Origin: Acidipropionibacterium jensenii DSM 20535
GTDB lineage: Bacteria; Actinomycetota; Actinomycetes; Propionibacteriales; Propionibacteriaceae
Length of the DNA stretch: 64,000 nt
Direction of reading: 5' to 3'
Assembly: GCF_000425285.1 (NCBI RefSeq)
Contig: NZ_AUDD01000008.1
Location: forward strand, 62,001 to 126,000
Made by a program: the position numbers and the translations under genes. Of the stretch, positions 29,137 to 36,569 are shown one piece after another; position 1 is the stretch's first letter, and every line of letters begins with the position of its first letter. Below the pieces are notes generated by a model. It searched no databases, was not told the DNA's origin, and saw only the letters and a program-made list of their open reading frames with translations.

Positions 29137-31143
29137 ATGGCCCTGCTCGACTCGATTCACGGTCCGGCTGATCTACGACAGCTCAGCGACCGTCAGACAC
29201 GCGATCTCGCCGACGAGATCCGACAGTTCCTCATAGAGCATGTCAACCGCACCGGCGGCCACCTCGGCCCGAATCTCGGTGTGGTCGAGCTCACCCTGGC
29301 CATTCACCGGGTGTTCTGCTCCCCCCGGGACCCGATCATCTTCGACACCGGTCACCAGAGTTACGTCCACAAGATCATCACCGGTCGCAGCGGACTGTTC
29401 GACACCCTGCGCCAGGAGGACGGCCTGTCGGGATATCCCAGCCGCGCCGAGTCGCCGCACGACTGGGTGGAGAACTCCCACGCCTCGACCTCGCTGTCAT
29501 GGGCCGAGGGAATGGCCGAGGGGATCCGGCTGACCGGCGGCGACCGGACCGTGGTAGCGGTGATCGGCGACGGGGCACTCACCGGTGGGATGGCCTGGGA
29601 GGCGCTGAACTCGATCGCCGCCCAGCAGGACCTGCAGCTGGTCATCGTCGTCAACGACAACGGCCGCTCCTACTACCCGACGGTCGGCGGGCTGGCCAAC
29701 CAGCTGTCGGCGATCCGCACCGACCCGCGCTACGAGGAGACCCTCGACCGGATCAAGCAGATGGTGACCGACAAGCCCCTGGGGCGTCAGGTCTACGGCC
29801 TGATGCACGGCGTCAAGACCGGCATGAAGGACGCCCTGATCGGCAGCCACGGGATCTTCTCGGATCTGGGCATCAAGTACCTGGGACCGGTCGACGGGCA
29901 CGACGTCGACGCTCTGGAACGAGCCCTGGAACTGGCCAAGCGGTACCGCCAGCCGGTCATCGTCCACGCGATCACCTCCAAGGGGAAGGGCTACCCGGCC
30001 GCCGAGCACGACCAGGAGGACCACTTCCACACCGTCGGCGCGGTCGACCCGGTCACCGGCCGGCCGCACGGCGTCAGCGCCGAGGACTCCTGGACCGCGA
30101 CCTTCGCCCAGACCATGGTGAGCATCGGCAGGGCCCACCCCGAGGTCGTCGCGATGACCGCCGCGATGCTCCACCCGGTCGGTCTGGCTCCCTTCGCCGA
30201 GCGCTTCCCCGACCGGATCTTCGACGTCGGGATCGCCGAGCAGCACGCCATCACCTCGGCGTCGGGACTGTCGGCGGTCGGCCTGCACCCGGTGGTGGCG
30301 CTCTACTCCACCTTCCTCAACCGCGGCTTCGACCAGCTGTTGATGGATGCCGGACTGCATCACCAGGGGGTCACCGTGGTGCTGGACCGGGCCGGTGTGA
30401 CCGGTTCGGACGGGGCCAGCCACAACGGGATGTGGGACACCTCGATCTGCGGGATCGTCCCCGGGATGCGGCTGTCGTGTCCCAGGGATCGTCACCATCT
30501 GGAGTCGCTGCTGTGGCAGGCGGTGGGGATCGAGGACGGCCCCACCGTGATCCGCTACTCCAAGGATCGGATGCCCGCCGAGATCCCGGTGCTGCGCAGC
30601 ACCGGGGACCTGGACGTGCTGTGGCAGACCTCCCCGTCCGGGCCGGTCGACGTCCTGCTGGTGTGCCACGGTCAGATGTGCTCGGCCACCCTGGCGGCCG
30701 CCGAGCTGCTCGCCGGTGACCTGGGTCTGGACGGCGCCGGGATCGCGGTGGTGAGTCCCCGCTGGGCGCTGCCGGTCGACGAGGAGCTGCTGGCGATGGC
30801 GTCGCGGGCGCGCGCCGTGGTGAGTGTGGAGGACGGGCTGGTGGTCGGCGGTCTGGGGGCGCGGCTGTCCGGTGAGCTGCACGCCCGGGGGGTGTGGACT
30901 CCGGTGCTGGAGCTGGGCATCCCCTCGCAGTACCTGCCGCACGCCTCCCGGTCCAGCCTGCTGCACCGGATCGGGCTGGACGCCGCCGGGATCGCCGGGC
31001 GGGTCCGCCAGATGGTCGACGGTCTGGGCGAGGTGACCAGGCCGCGGCTAGTACAGCAGGCGACTGAGTTCCCCGCAGACCAGGTTGCGCTGCCAGGCAC
31101 GCGCCCCCAGATCGGCCAGGAAGGCGTCGACGCCGCGCGGTGA
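29137..31143 (+). CDS. dxs: 1-deoxy-D-xylulose-5-phosphate synthase
   Basis: 668-residue thiamine-diphosphate enzyme that condenses pyruvate and glyceraldehyde-3-phosphate, the first step of the MEP isoprenoid pathway. The TPP motif is VAVIGDGALTGGMAWEALNS with the distant Asn in VVNDNGRSY; GPVDGHDVDAL and DVGIAEQHAITSASGLS mark the transketolase-like domains. The final about 30 residues (VTRPRLVQQATEFPAD onward) run 96 bases into the opposite-strand RNase D gene and look like a non-conserved extension. The start is fixed by a leaderless promoter; the ORF is open to 29062 but that part lies in the acnA terminator. Confidence 0.95.
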   Translation: MALLDSIHGPADLRQLSDRQTRDLADEIRQFLIEHVNRTGGHLGPNLGVVELTLAIHRVFCSPRDPIIFDTGHQSYVHKIITGRSGLFDTLRQEDGLSGYPSRAESPHDWVENSHASTSLSWAEGMAEGIRLTGGDRTVVAVIGDGALTGGMAWEALNSIAAQQDLQLVIVVNDNGRSYYPTVGGLANQLSAIRTDPRYEETLDRIKQMVTDKPLGRQVYGLMHGVKTGMKDALIGSHGIFSDLGIKYLGPVDGHDVDALERALELAKRYRQPVIVHAITSKGKGYPAAEHDQEDHFHTVGAVDPVTGRPHGVSAEDSWTATFAQTMVSIGRAHPEVVAMTAAMLHPVGLAPFAERFPDRIFDVGIAEQHAITSASGLSAVGLHPVVALYSTFLNRGFDQLLMDAGLHHQGVTVVLDRAGVTGSDGASHNGMWDTSICGIVPGMRLSCPRDRHHLESLLWQAVGIEDGPTVIRYSKDRMPAEIPVLRSTGDLDVLWQTSPSGPVDVLLVCHGQMCSATLAAAELLAGDLGLDGAGIAVVSPRWALPVDEELLAMASRARAVVSVEDGLVVGGLGARLSGELHARGVWTPVLELGIPSQYLPHASRSSLLHRIGLDAAGIAGRVRQMVDGLGEVTRPRLVQQATEFPADQVALPGTRPQIGQEGVDAAR

Positions 31144-32310
31144 CAGGTCGGTCGGCGGTTGCCAGGCGAGTCGTCGCAGCCAGTCGGGAGAGATGAGGTT
31201 CTCCGGCGGCATGGCGAGGTCGGCGGCCCGCTGGTTCATCGCCGGGCGCACCGCCTCCCAGCGGGCCGCGGCCTCGGGATGGTGGTTCGCCCAGCTGCGC
31301 GGCGGTGGCGGACCGTCGGGCGGCAGGCGCCGGGGAGGGTAGTCCTGCGGGCTGGTGGCCACCGCGGCCTCCACGGCCCGTCGCCAGTCGTCGGTGTAGC
31401 GTCGGGCCCGACCGCGACGGAATCCGGAGGAGTGTCCGAGCTCCTCGGCGGTGAGGGTGACCCGGTCGCCGGTGTGGGTGCCCAGGGCGGAGATCGCCCG
31501 GTCGTTGACGATCCGTCCCGGAGCGATGTCGGTGCGCCTGGCGATGTCGTTGCGGGCCCACCACAGGTCCTTGACGACCTCCAGACCGGCCCGGGTCCGC
31601 ACGTCGTGCAGGCCGGTGGTCCGTCTCCAACGCTGCGGGTCCGGGTCCGGCAGGTCGTCCGGAAGCTCGGCGCCGATCTGGACCAGGTGGTCGAACTCCT
31701 CGTCCGCCCAGTCCAGCTTGCCGGCCTGCCGCAGGTCGGCAATGAGGAGGTCGCGCAGCGGGATGAGCAGTTCGACGTCCAGTGCGGCGTAGACCATCCA
31801 GTCGGCCGGCAGGGGGCGGGTGGACCAGTCGGCGGCGGAGTGCTCCTTGAGCAGGTGGACCCCGAAGTAGTGCTCCACCATCGGTCCCAGGCCGACCCGT
31901 GGCAGCCCGAGCAGTCGGCCGGCCAGTTCGGAGTCGAACAGCCGGGAGGGTCTCAGCCCCTCCATCGCCAGGCAGGGCATGTCCTGGGTGGCGGCGTGCA
32001 GGATCCACTCGGTTCCCGACAGGGCCTCCGCCAGGGGGCCCAGCCCCGATCCGGTGCCGTGGTGGTCCAGGGCGGCGGGATCGACGAGGTGGCTTCCCGA
32101 TCCGGTGCGGCGCAGCTGGATGAGGTAGGCGCGGGTGTTGTAGCGGTAGCCGTGGGCGCGCTCTGTGTCGATGGCCACCGGTCCGGTGCCGGCGGCCAGC
32201 CGTTCGGCGGTGCGTAGCAGCGCCTCGGGGGTGTCGACCAGGGGCGGGACGCCCTCGGCAGGGAAGTTGAGGACCGGCAGCTCGGGGCCGTCGGGGTCGG
32301 TGTCGCTCAT
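31048..32310 (-). CDS. rnd: Ribonuclease D-like 3'-5' exonuclease with HRDC domain
   Basis: 420-residue DEDD-family exoribonuclease, probably trimming tRNA or other structured RNA 3' ends. Exo I is VAIDTERAHGYRYNTRAYLIQL, Exo II is LHAATQDMPCLAM, and Exo III is YAALDVELLIPL, preserving the acidic metal ligands. An HRDC domain follows (about residues 215-295), then an extension of Pro/Arg-rich character. The ATG overlaps the DUF3000 stop codon (ATGA), implying translational coupling. Its 3' end overlaps dxs by 96 bases on the other strand. The DXS-RNase D-DUF3000 neighbourhood is conserved in actinobacteria. Confidence 0.9.
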   Translation of the reverse strand: MSDTDPDGPELPVLNFPAEGVPPLVDTPEALLRTAERLAAGTGPVAIDTERAHGYRYNTRAYLIQLRRTGSGSHLVDPAALDHHGTGSGLGPLAEALSGTEWILHAATQDMPCLAMEGLRPSRLFDSELAGRLLGLPRVGLGPMVEHYFGVHLLKEHSAADWSTRPLPADWMVYAALDVELLIPLRDLLIADLRQAGKLDWADEEFDHLVQIGAELPDDLPDPDPQRWRRTTGLHDVRTRAGLEVVKDLWWARNDIARRTDIAPGRIVNDRAISALGTHTGDRVTLTAEELGHSSGFRRGRARRYTDDWRRAVEAAVATSPQDYPPRRLPPDGPPPPRSWANHHPEAAARWEAVRPAMNQRAADLAMPPENLISPDWLRRLAWQPPTDLSPRGVDAFLADLGARAWQRNLVCGELSRLLY

Positions 32311-32903
32311 GCGTCGGCCTCCCACCGGCGGTGTCGTCTGAGCATGACCACTCCCGGGTCGGCCGGCGGAAGCCCGCAGATGTGGCACAACAGATCCTGC
32401 CAGGCCGCCAGGTGGGCGTCGAGCTGGGTCGCGTCGTCGACGAGGGGGGTCCAGGATGCGCGCAGTTCGATGCGGCTCTCCTGGGGCTTGTCGTCCAGGC
32501 CGCCGAAGGATCTGCTCACCACCGAGGTGGCGGTGCCCGCCAGGCAGGTGTAAGGGGCCTTGAGGTTGTCCAGGGCGTCGGTCAGCCAGGACCGGGCCAC
32601 CCCCGACAGCAGGGGATCGGTGGCCATCTCCAGGTCGACCTCGGCCCGCGCGACGGTCACCAGCCGGGTGGTGCCCTGCCATGCCTCCGGGGCCTCGGGG
32701 TCATGGAGAATGATGAGACGGCCCTGTCCCAGGGTCCGGTCCCCCTCACAGACGGTGGCGTCCAGGGCCATCGCGTCCGGGGCGATCCGATGGGGCGCGG
32801 GAATCTCGGAGACGGTGAACTCGTCGCGCCACACGTGGTCGAGGATGTGAGCCCTCACTGCGGGAAAACCGTCGGGAAGATCGATCGGAGTGGGGTTGTT
32901 CAC
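32307..32903 (-). CDS. DUF3000 protein
   Basis: 198-residue cytosolic protein of the actinobacterial DUF3000 family, function unknown. A conserved segment RAEVDLEMATDPLLSGVARS is followed by a region of about 60 residues and a C-terminal HICGLPPADPGVVMLRRHR. It is the first gene of a two-gene operon with RNase D. The GTG start is leaderless, with TAGCCT six nucleotides upstream. Confidence 0.8.
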   Translation of the reverse strand: MNNPTPIDLPDGFPAVRAHILDHVWRDEFTVSEIPAPHRIAPDAMALDATVCEGDRTLGQGRLIILHDPEAPEAWQGTTRLVTVARAEVDLEMATDPLLSGVARSWLTDALDNLKAPYTCLAGTATSVVSRSFGGLDDKPQESRIELRASWTPLVDDATQLDAHLAAWQDLLCHICGLPPADPGVVMLRRHRRWEADA

Positions 32904-32909
32904 ACCAGG

Positions 32910-32915
32910 AGGCTA
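32910..32915 (-). promoter_or_regulatory. -10 element for leaderless DUF3000-rnd operon
   Basis: Minus-strand TAGCCT ends 6 nt before the GTG at 32903. Confidence 0.5.
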
Positions 32916-32968
32916 ACCGTGGGAGGTTCCCCGGTGCCACCGGGCGCGCCGCCCGGGCGGCGAGTCCC

Positions 32969-33400
32969 TCACCGCCCGGTGGGTTCCAGGGTGAGGCAGA
33001 CCGAGTTGATGCAGTACCGCAGATCGGTCGGGGTGTCATACCCCTCGCCCGAGAAGACGTGTCCCAGGTGGGAGTCGCAGGCGGCGCAGCGCACCTCGGT
33101 GCGCGGCATCCCGGGCAGCGAGGTGTCGGTGATGTAACGCACCCGGTCCTCGGCCAGCGGCGAGAAGAAGCTCGGCCATCCGCAGTGGGACTCGAACTTC
33201 TCGGTGGAGCGGAACAGTTCGGCCCCGCAGGCCCGGCAGCGGTAGACCCCCTCGGTGGTGGTGCTGGTGTACTCGCCGGTGAAGGGGGCCTCGGTGGCCG
33301 CCTCGCGCAGCACCTTGAACTCCTGGTCGGTGAGTCGTTGACGCCACTGGTCGGGGGTCATCTGCACCCGGGGGGTGTCGTGGTGGTTCGTGCTGGTCAT
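32969..33400 (-). CDS. msrB: Peptide-methionine (R)-S-oxide reductase MsrB
   Basis: 143-residue repair enzyme reducing methionine-R-sulfoxide in proteins. The two zinc CxxC pairs are Cys55/Cys58 (YRCRACGAEL) and Cys105/Cys108 (VRCAACDSHLGHVF). The catalytic cysteine is Cys130 in RYCINS. GWPSFF (around residues 74-79) is the substrate-pocket signature. The ATG at 33400 has GAGGAGG just upstream; the ORF could begin at 33481 but that extension is not conserved. It is separate from any msrA gene in the window. Confidence 0.93.
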   Translation of the reverse strand: MTSTNHHDTPRVQMTPDQWRQRLTDQEFKVLREAATEAPFTGEYTSTTTEGVYRCRACGAELFRSTEKFESHCGWPSFFSPLAEDRVRYITDTSLPGMPRTEVRCAACDSHLGHVFSGEGYDTPTDLRYCINSVCLTLEPTGR

Positions 33401-33517
33401 CGGGTCCTCCTCGGCCGATCGGACGCCGGTCGGTGAGCCTGTGCCCGCCGGTTCTGGCCGATCGTGGTCAGGTGAGGTCAACGCGGTGCGGTGACCCGAT
33501 GTTCCCGGTCTCGCCGG

Positions 33518-34267
33518 TCAGTCCCCGCCGGGGTCCTCGGCCACCGACCCCATCGCCGCCGAGCAGTAGCGCTCGAAGGCCCACTGGGCCAGCAGCACGT
33601 CGTCGCCGATCGGGGCCGAGACCACCTCGGCCCCGGCCTCCAGGGCCGCCAGGTCGTGCTCGTGGGACTCGGGGCTGATGCTCACCCACAGGCTGCCGAC
33701 CGCGACGTGACGGCGTCCCTCCCGGCGCAGCGAGTGCACCACCTCGGCGACGTGCAGGGCCCCGCTGGAACCACTGGCCTGCCGGACCGGGATGTGGTGG
33801 TGCTGGGACCACATCCGCGACATCCGCGACAGCATGGTGGACCCGCGCCGGTCCCCGGCGTCGGGGGAGGACAGCACCAGGGCGTCGATCTCCTGGGTGT
33901 GGGCGCGGTGGGTGGCCATCCGCATCCGGTCGTCGATGACGCCGAGCAGGGCGGGGGCCGGCCCGAGGGGCCGGGAGATCCGGACCGCCAGGTCCGGATG
34001 GGAGGCGCTCAGCAGTTCGGCGAGGGCCCGGACGGACTCCGGAGGCTCCTTGAGGTGGGTGAGATCCACCGGCACCAGCACGACCTCACTCCAGTCGGGC
34101 TTGGGTTCGGGGGGTGTGGCGGGGGCCGTCTGGGACCCGGCGAAGGAGATCGCGGTCTCGACGTGCGGGTGCTCTCGTGCCAGACGCTGACGCAGCCGGT
34201 GCGCAGCGATGGTCGCCTGCCCGGTCGCAGCCAGCGGCATCACGAGAAGGAGCACCGGTGCCGTCAC
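33518..34267 (-). CDS. CbiX/sirohydrochlorin-chelatase-like protein
   Basis: 249-residue protein with two tandem alpha/beta halves like the two-domain CbiX/CbiK chelatase superfamily: VLLLVMPLAATGQATIAAHR at the start, VVLVPVDLTHLKEPPESVRA in the first domain, and HVAVGSLWVSISPESHEHDL in the second. The histidine of the LVGHGS-type active site is not visible at the expected place (LVMPLA), so metal insertion is doubtful. GTG 34267 is preceded by GGGAGGGG. No siroheme or cobalamin genes are nearby. The assignment is moderate; a distant chelatase relative is the best guess. Confidence 0.5.
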   Translation of the reverse strand: MTAPVLLLVMPLAATGQATIAAHRLRQRLAREHPHVETAISFAGSQTAPATPPEPKPDWSEVVLVPVDLTHLKEPPESVRALAELLSASHPDLAVRISRPLGPAPALLGVIDDRMRMATHRAHTQEIDALVLSSPDAGDRRGSTMLSRMSRMWSQHHHIPVRQASGSSGALHVAEVVHSLRREGRRHVAVGSLWVSISPESHEHDLAALEAGAEVVSAPIGDDVLLAQWAFERYCSAAMGSVAEDPGGD

Positions 34268-34363
34268 GGTAGGACCCCTCCCGTCGTCTGTGTCCGCAAC
34301 ATTCTCGCATCGACGCACCGGGTCGCGGGGGCCGGGCACCGGAATCTGGCCGAAAGACAAGAA

Positions 34364-34395
34364 AAGGGCCGATCGGCTGGTGCCGACCGGCCCTT
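34364..34395 (-). terminator. Rho-independent terminator of tRNA cluster
   Basis: A 14-bp stem with one mismatch and a 4-base loop, followed on the minus strand by TTTTCTTGTCTTT, sits just after the tRNA-Val(GAC) gene. It is the clearest U-tract terminator in the window. Confidence 0.85.
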
Positions 34396-34402
34396 CGTCC
34401 GG

Positions 34403-34477
34403 TGGTGGGCGATGCCAGGTTTGAACTGGCGACCTCTTCCGTGTCAGGGAAGCGCGCTACCGCTGCGCCAACCGCCC
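34403..34477 (-). tRNA. tRNA-Val (GAC)
   Basis: Cloverleaf on the minus strand: 7-bp acceptor GGGCGGT/ATCGCCC, D-arm with GCGCAGCGGTAGCGC, anticodon stem CTTCC/GGAAG with loop CTGACAC (anticodon GAC), T-arm with GTTCAAAC. CCA is encoded. Last gene of the Gly-Cys-Val cluster. Confidence 0.95.
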
Positions 34478-34478
34478 G

Positions 34479-34549
34479 AGGTGGAGACGGGATTTGAACC
34501 CGTGTAGACGGATTTGCAGTCCGTTGCCTCGCCTCTCGGCCACTCCACC
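34479..34549 (-). tRNA. tRNA-Cys (GCA)
   Basis: Minus-strand 71-nt cloverleaf: acceptor GGTGGAG/CTCCACC, anticodon stem ACGGA/TCCGT with loop CTGCAAA (anticodon GCA), discriminator U as expected for tRNA-Cys. CCA is not encoded. It is one base from the Val tRNA. Confidence 0.95.
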
Positions 34550-34586
34550 AAGATCGTCTTGGATGAGGTCCGAATGACCTTCTCCG

Positions 34587-34659
34587 AGCGGACGACGGGA
34601 CTCGAACCCGCGACCCTCACCTTGGCAAGGTGATGCTCTACCAACTGAGCCACGTCCGC
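34587..34659 (-). tRNA. tRNA-Gly (GCC)
   Basis: Minus-strand cloverleaf: acceptor GCGGACG/CGTCCGC, D-arm GCTCAGTTGGTAGAGC, anticodon stem TCACC/GGTGA with loop TTGCCAA (anticodon GCC), T-arm with GTTCGAGT. First gene of the cluster. CCA is not encoded. Confidence 0.95.
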
Positions 34660-34699
34660 ATGTTTCCGGTCGGCGATCCGCCCGGCGACGGGAAGAAAC

Positions 34700-34727
34700 A
34701 GTATCCCACGGCGGCTGGGGGCGCAAA
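34700..34727 (-). promoter_or_regulatory. Putative promoter of Gly-Cys-Val tRNA cluster
   Basis: Minus-strand TTTGCG (34722-34727) and GATACT (34700-34705) are 16 bases apart, about 40 bases before tRNA-Gly. Confidence 0.45.
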
Positions 34728-34797
34728 TCTCCTCGCGCCGTCCCCGGGGGAGGGCACCCAGCCCGACGATGCGGATGCGATCGGGGTGCGGGTCCGG

Positions 34798-34827
34798 TTG
34801 GACATGACGGCAGAGGTCTGGCATAGT
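34798..34827 (+). promoter_or_regulatory. Putative promoter of tRNA-Val(CAC)
   Basis: TTGGAC (34798-34803) and CATAGT (34822-34827) are 18 bases apart and 11 bases upstream of the tRNA. Confidence 0.5.
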
Positions 34828-34838
34828 CTTCCTCCGCT

Positions 34839-34913
34839 GGGCGGTTGGCGCAGTGGTAGCGCGCTTCGTTCACACCGAAGAGGTCGCGGGTTCGAAACCC
34901 GCATCGCCCACCA
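34839..34913 (+). tRNA. tRNA-Val (CAC)
   Basis: Plus-strand 75-nt cloverleaf with encoded CCA: acceptor GGGCGGT/ATCGCCC, anticodon stem CTTCG/CGAAG with loop TTCACAC (anticodon CAC), T-arm with GTTCGAAA. The acceptor arm is identical to that of the nearby Val(GAC) tRNA. Confidence 0.95.
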
Positions 34914-34969
34914 GGAACCCCTGTTCGATCAGGGGGCCACAGCAGAACCGCGGAGCACGATGCTCCACC

Positions 34970-35000
34970 ACGAGGAGCGCCCGATCAGGGCGCTCCTCGT
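34970..35000. terminator. Bidirectional terminator, tRNA-Val / GH32 gene
   Basis: A perfect 13-bp stem (34970-34982 with 34988-35000) and 5-base loop separate the convergent tRNA and the GH32 gene. A smaller CCCCTG/CAGGGG hairpin lies at 34917-34934 just after the tRNA. Confidence 0.75.
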
Positions 35001-35086
35001 GCATGTTCGGGGTGACCTCGTGCTGTGCGTGCTGTGCCTTCGACCCGGACGGCTCACCGCGGGTCCGCACCCGAGTACCGCCTGGT

Positions 35087-36466
35087 CTACCGGTGGCCCG
35101 GGACGGCCTCGGTGGTGACGGTGCGCCCCAGCTGCCAGACAAGAGCCCGGGCGGGGGCCTGGATGGTCCACGGCGGCACCTGAGTGGGGTAGACCCGGGT
35201 CGTGACCGACCGACCGGCACTGGTGAAGATCTCCACCACGGACCCGTCGACCAGCACCCTCACCGCCGGACGATCGGCCAAGTCGTCGAAGGCCCCGGTC
35301 GCCACGGCGCAGCCGCCGTCGGCGCGGGGATCCGCGCTGGCCCTGCTGCGATCCACCGAGACGGTGTTCGCATCGGCATCCAGGGCGATGTCCAGGTGCT
35401 CGGTCTCGCAGAAGCGCAACCGGACCGTCCCGGTCTGCGCGGCGGGCAGGACGATCTCTCACTGCGCCCCGACGGTGGCCCCCTGCGCCGCGACGGGTGC
35501 ACCGAGGCGCAGGGAGTCGAGTGTCGGGTGCGGCTCGCAGCACAGCCTGCCGTGGTCGAGCCAGGTCCGTCGGGGCAGCGAGATCGCCCCGGACCAGCCG
35601 GCCTGCCTGATCCACCCGGTGGCCCGACCCTCGGTGATCCAGCCGAACAGGACCGGCCCCCAGGGACTGTCCCTCATCACCGATGCGGCGTAGAAGTTCG
35701 GCCCGTCGTCGACCCTGAGCGGGTGCACAGGCCCGCCGAGGGACAGAGCGAGCACCTGGCCCGGCCCGCCGGCCTGCGACCAGGAGCAGACCAGCGCCAC
35801 CTCGGACCCGTCGACCGGCAGGATCTGCGGGCACTCCCACCCCTCGCCGGTGTCCTCCCCGGCCACGACAGTCCGCGGAAGGGATGCAAGGTCGTCGACG
35901 TGGCGCCACTCCAGACCGTCGGCCGACCGGTAGTGGCGGATCGCAGCGACCTGACCGGTCCTCCCGGTCCTCGCCGAGCCGACCGCCATGGACCAGCCGT
36001 CCTCATCCCGCCACACGAATGGGTCGCGGAACATCGTCACCGACTCCTCGGGTGCCGGATCCTCAACCACTCGAACCGGCGCGCCGAAGCTGGCACCACC
36101 GTCGTCGGACTGGGCCAGGAGCACCGTCTGGAGGGGATCGCCGGCCACCGCCCCGGAGTAGTAGGCGCGAATCGCCGGCCCTGCGCACACCGTGTTCCCA
36201 GACCAGACGCCGTCGGTGTCGGGGCCCCCGGGCAGCGGGGCGATCGCCGGCCGGTGAAGAGTCCAGTGCACCAGATCGGGGCTGGTGGCATGTCCCCACT
36301 CGACGGGGATATCCAGGTCCACCCGTGGACGCGACTGGAAGTACAGGTGGGTCGTCCGGCCGTCGTGGATCGGACCGTTGGGGTCGTTGAGATAGCCGCG
36401 GGGAGGGCAGATGTGGAACTGAGGACGGTGATGGTCGGCGGGGCGGTTCACGCTGCGGGACTCCAT
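35087..36466 (-). pseudogene. GH32 beta-fructosidase interrupted by an in-frame TGA
   Basis: The frame encodes a glycoside hydrolase family 32 enzyme (sucrose, sucrose-6-phosphate or fructan hydrolysis), about 458 residues, without a signal peptide. Catalytic residues are intact: the nucleophile Asp in YLNDPNG, the transition-state Asp in MFRDPFVW, and the acid/base Glu in WECPQI. A TGA at 35459-35461 stops translation after the five-bladed propeller. The same frame continues without other stops into the C-terminal beta-sandwich (VRLRFCETEHLDIALDADAN, VRVLVDGSVVEIFTSAGRS). The change is one codon, for example CGA to TGA. It may be a recent nonsense mutation, a sequence error, or an enzyme still partly active. 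The start is uncertain: ATG 36466, GTG 36451 (behind GGAG) or GTG 36499. Confidence 0.85.
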
Positions 36467-36500
36467 TCCGGTCAGGGGGCAAGGGTCGTGGTAGTGCACC

Positions 36501-36530
36501 GCGGCGGCCTCCCGTCGGGGAGGCCGCCGC
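36501..36530 (-). terminator. pgm terminator hairpin
   Basis: A perfect 13-bp stem with GTCG loop lies downstream of pgm and just before the GH32 gene on the same strand, so the two are separately transcribed. Confidence 0.75.
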
Positions 36531-36569
36531 GCAGCCCGGGCCGAGGAGTCGGTCCTCAGCAGGGCCGGA

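Noticed and set aside
34403-34659. tRNA cluster as attachment site of a mobile element
   Set aside because: No integrase, direct repeat of a tRNA 3' end, or compositional break is visible nearby.
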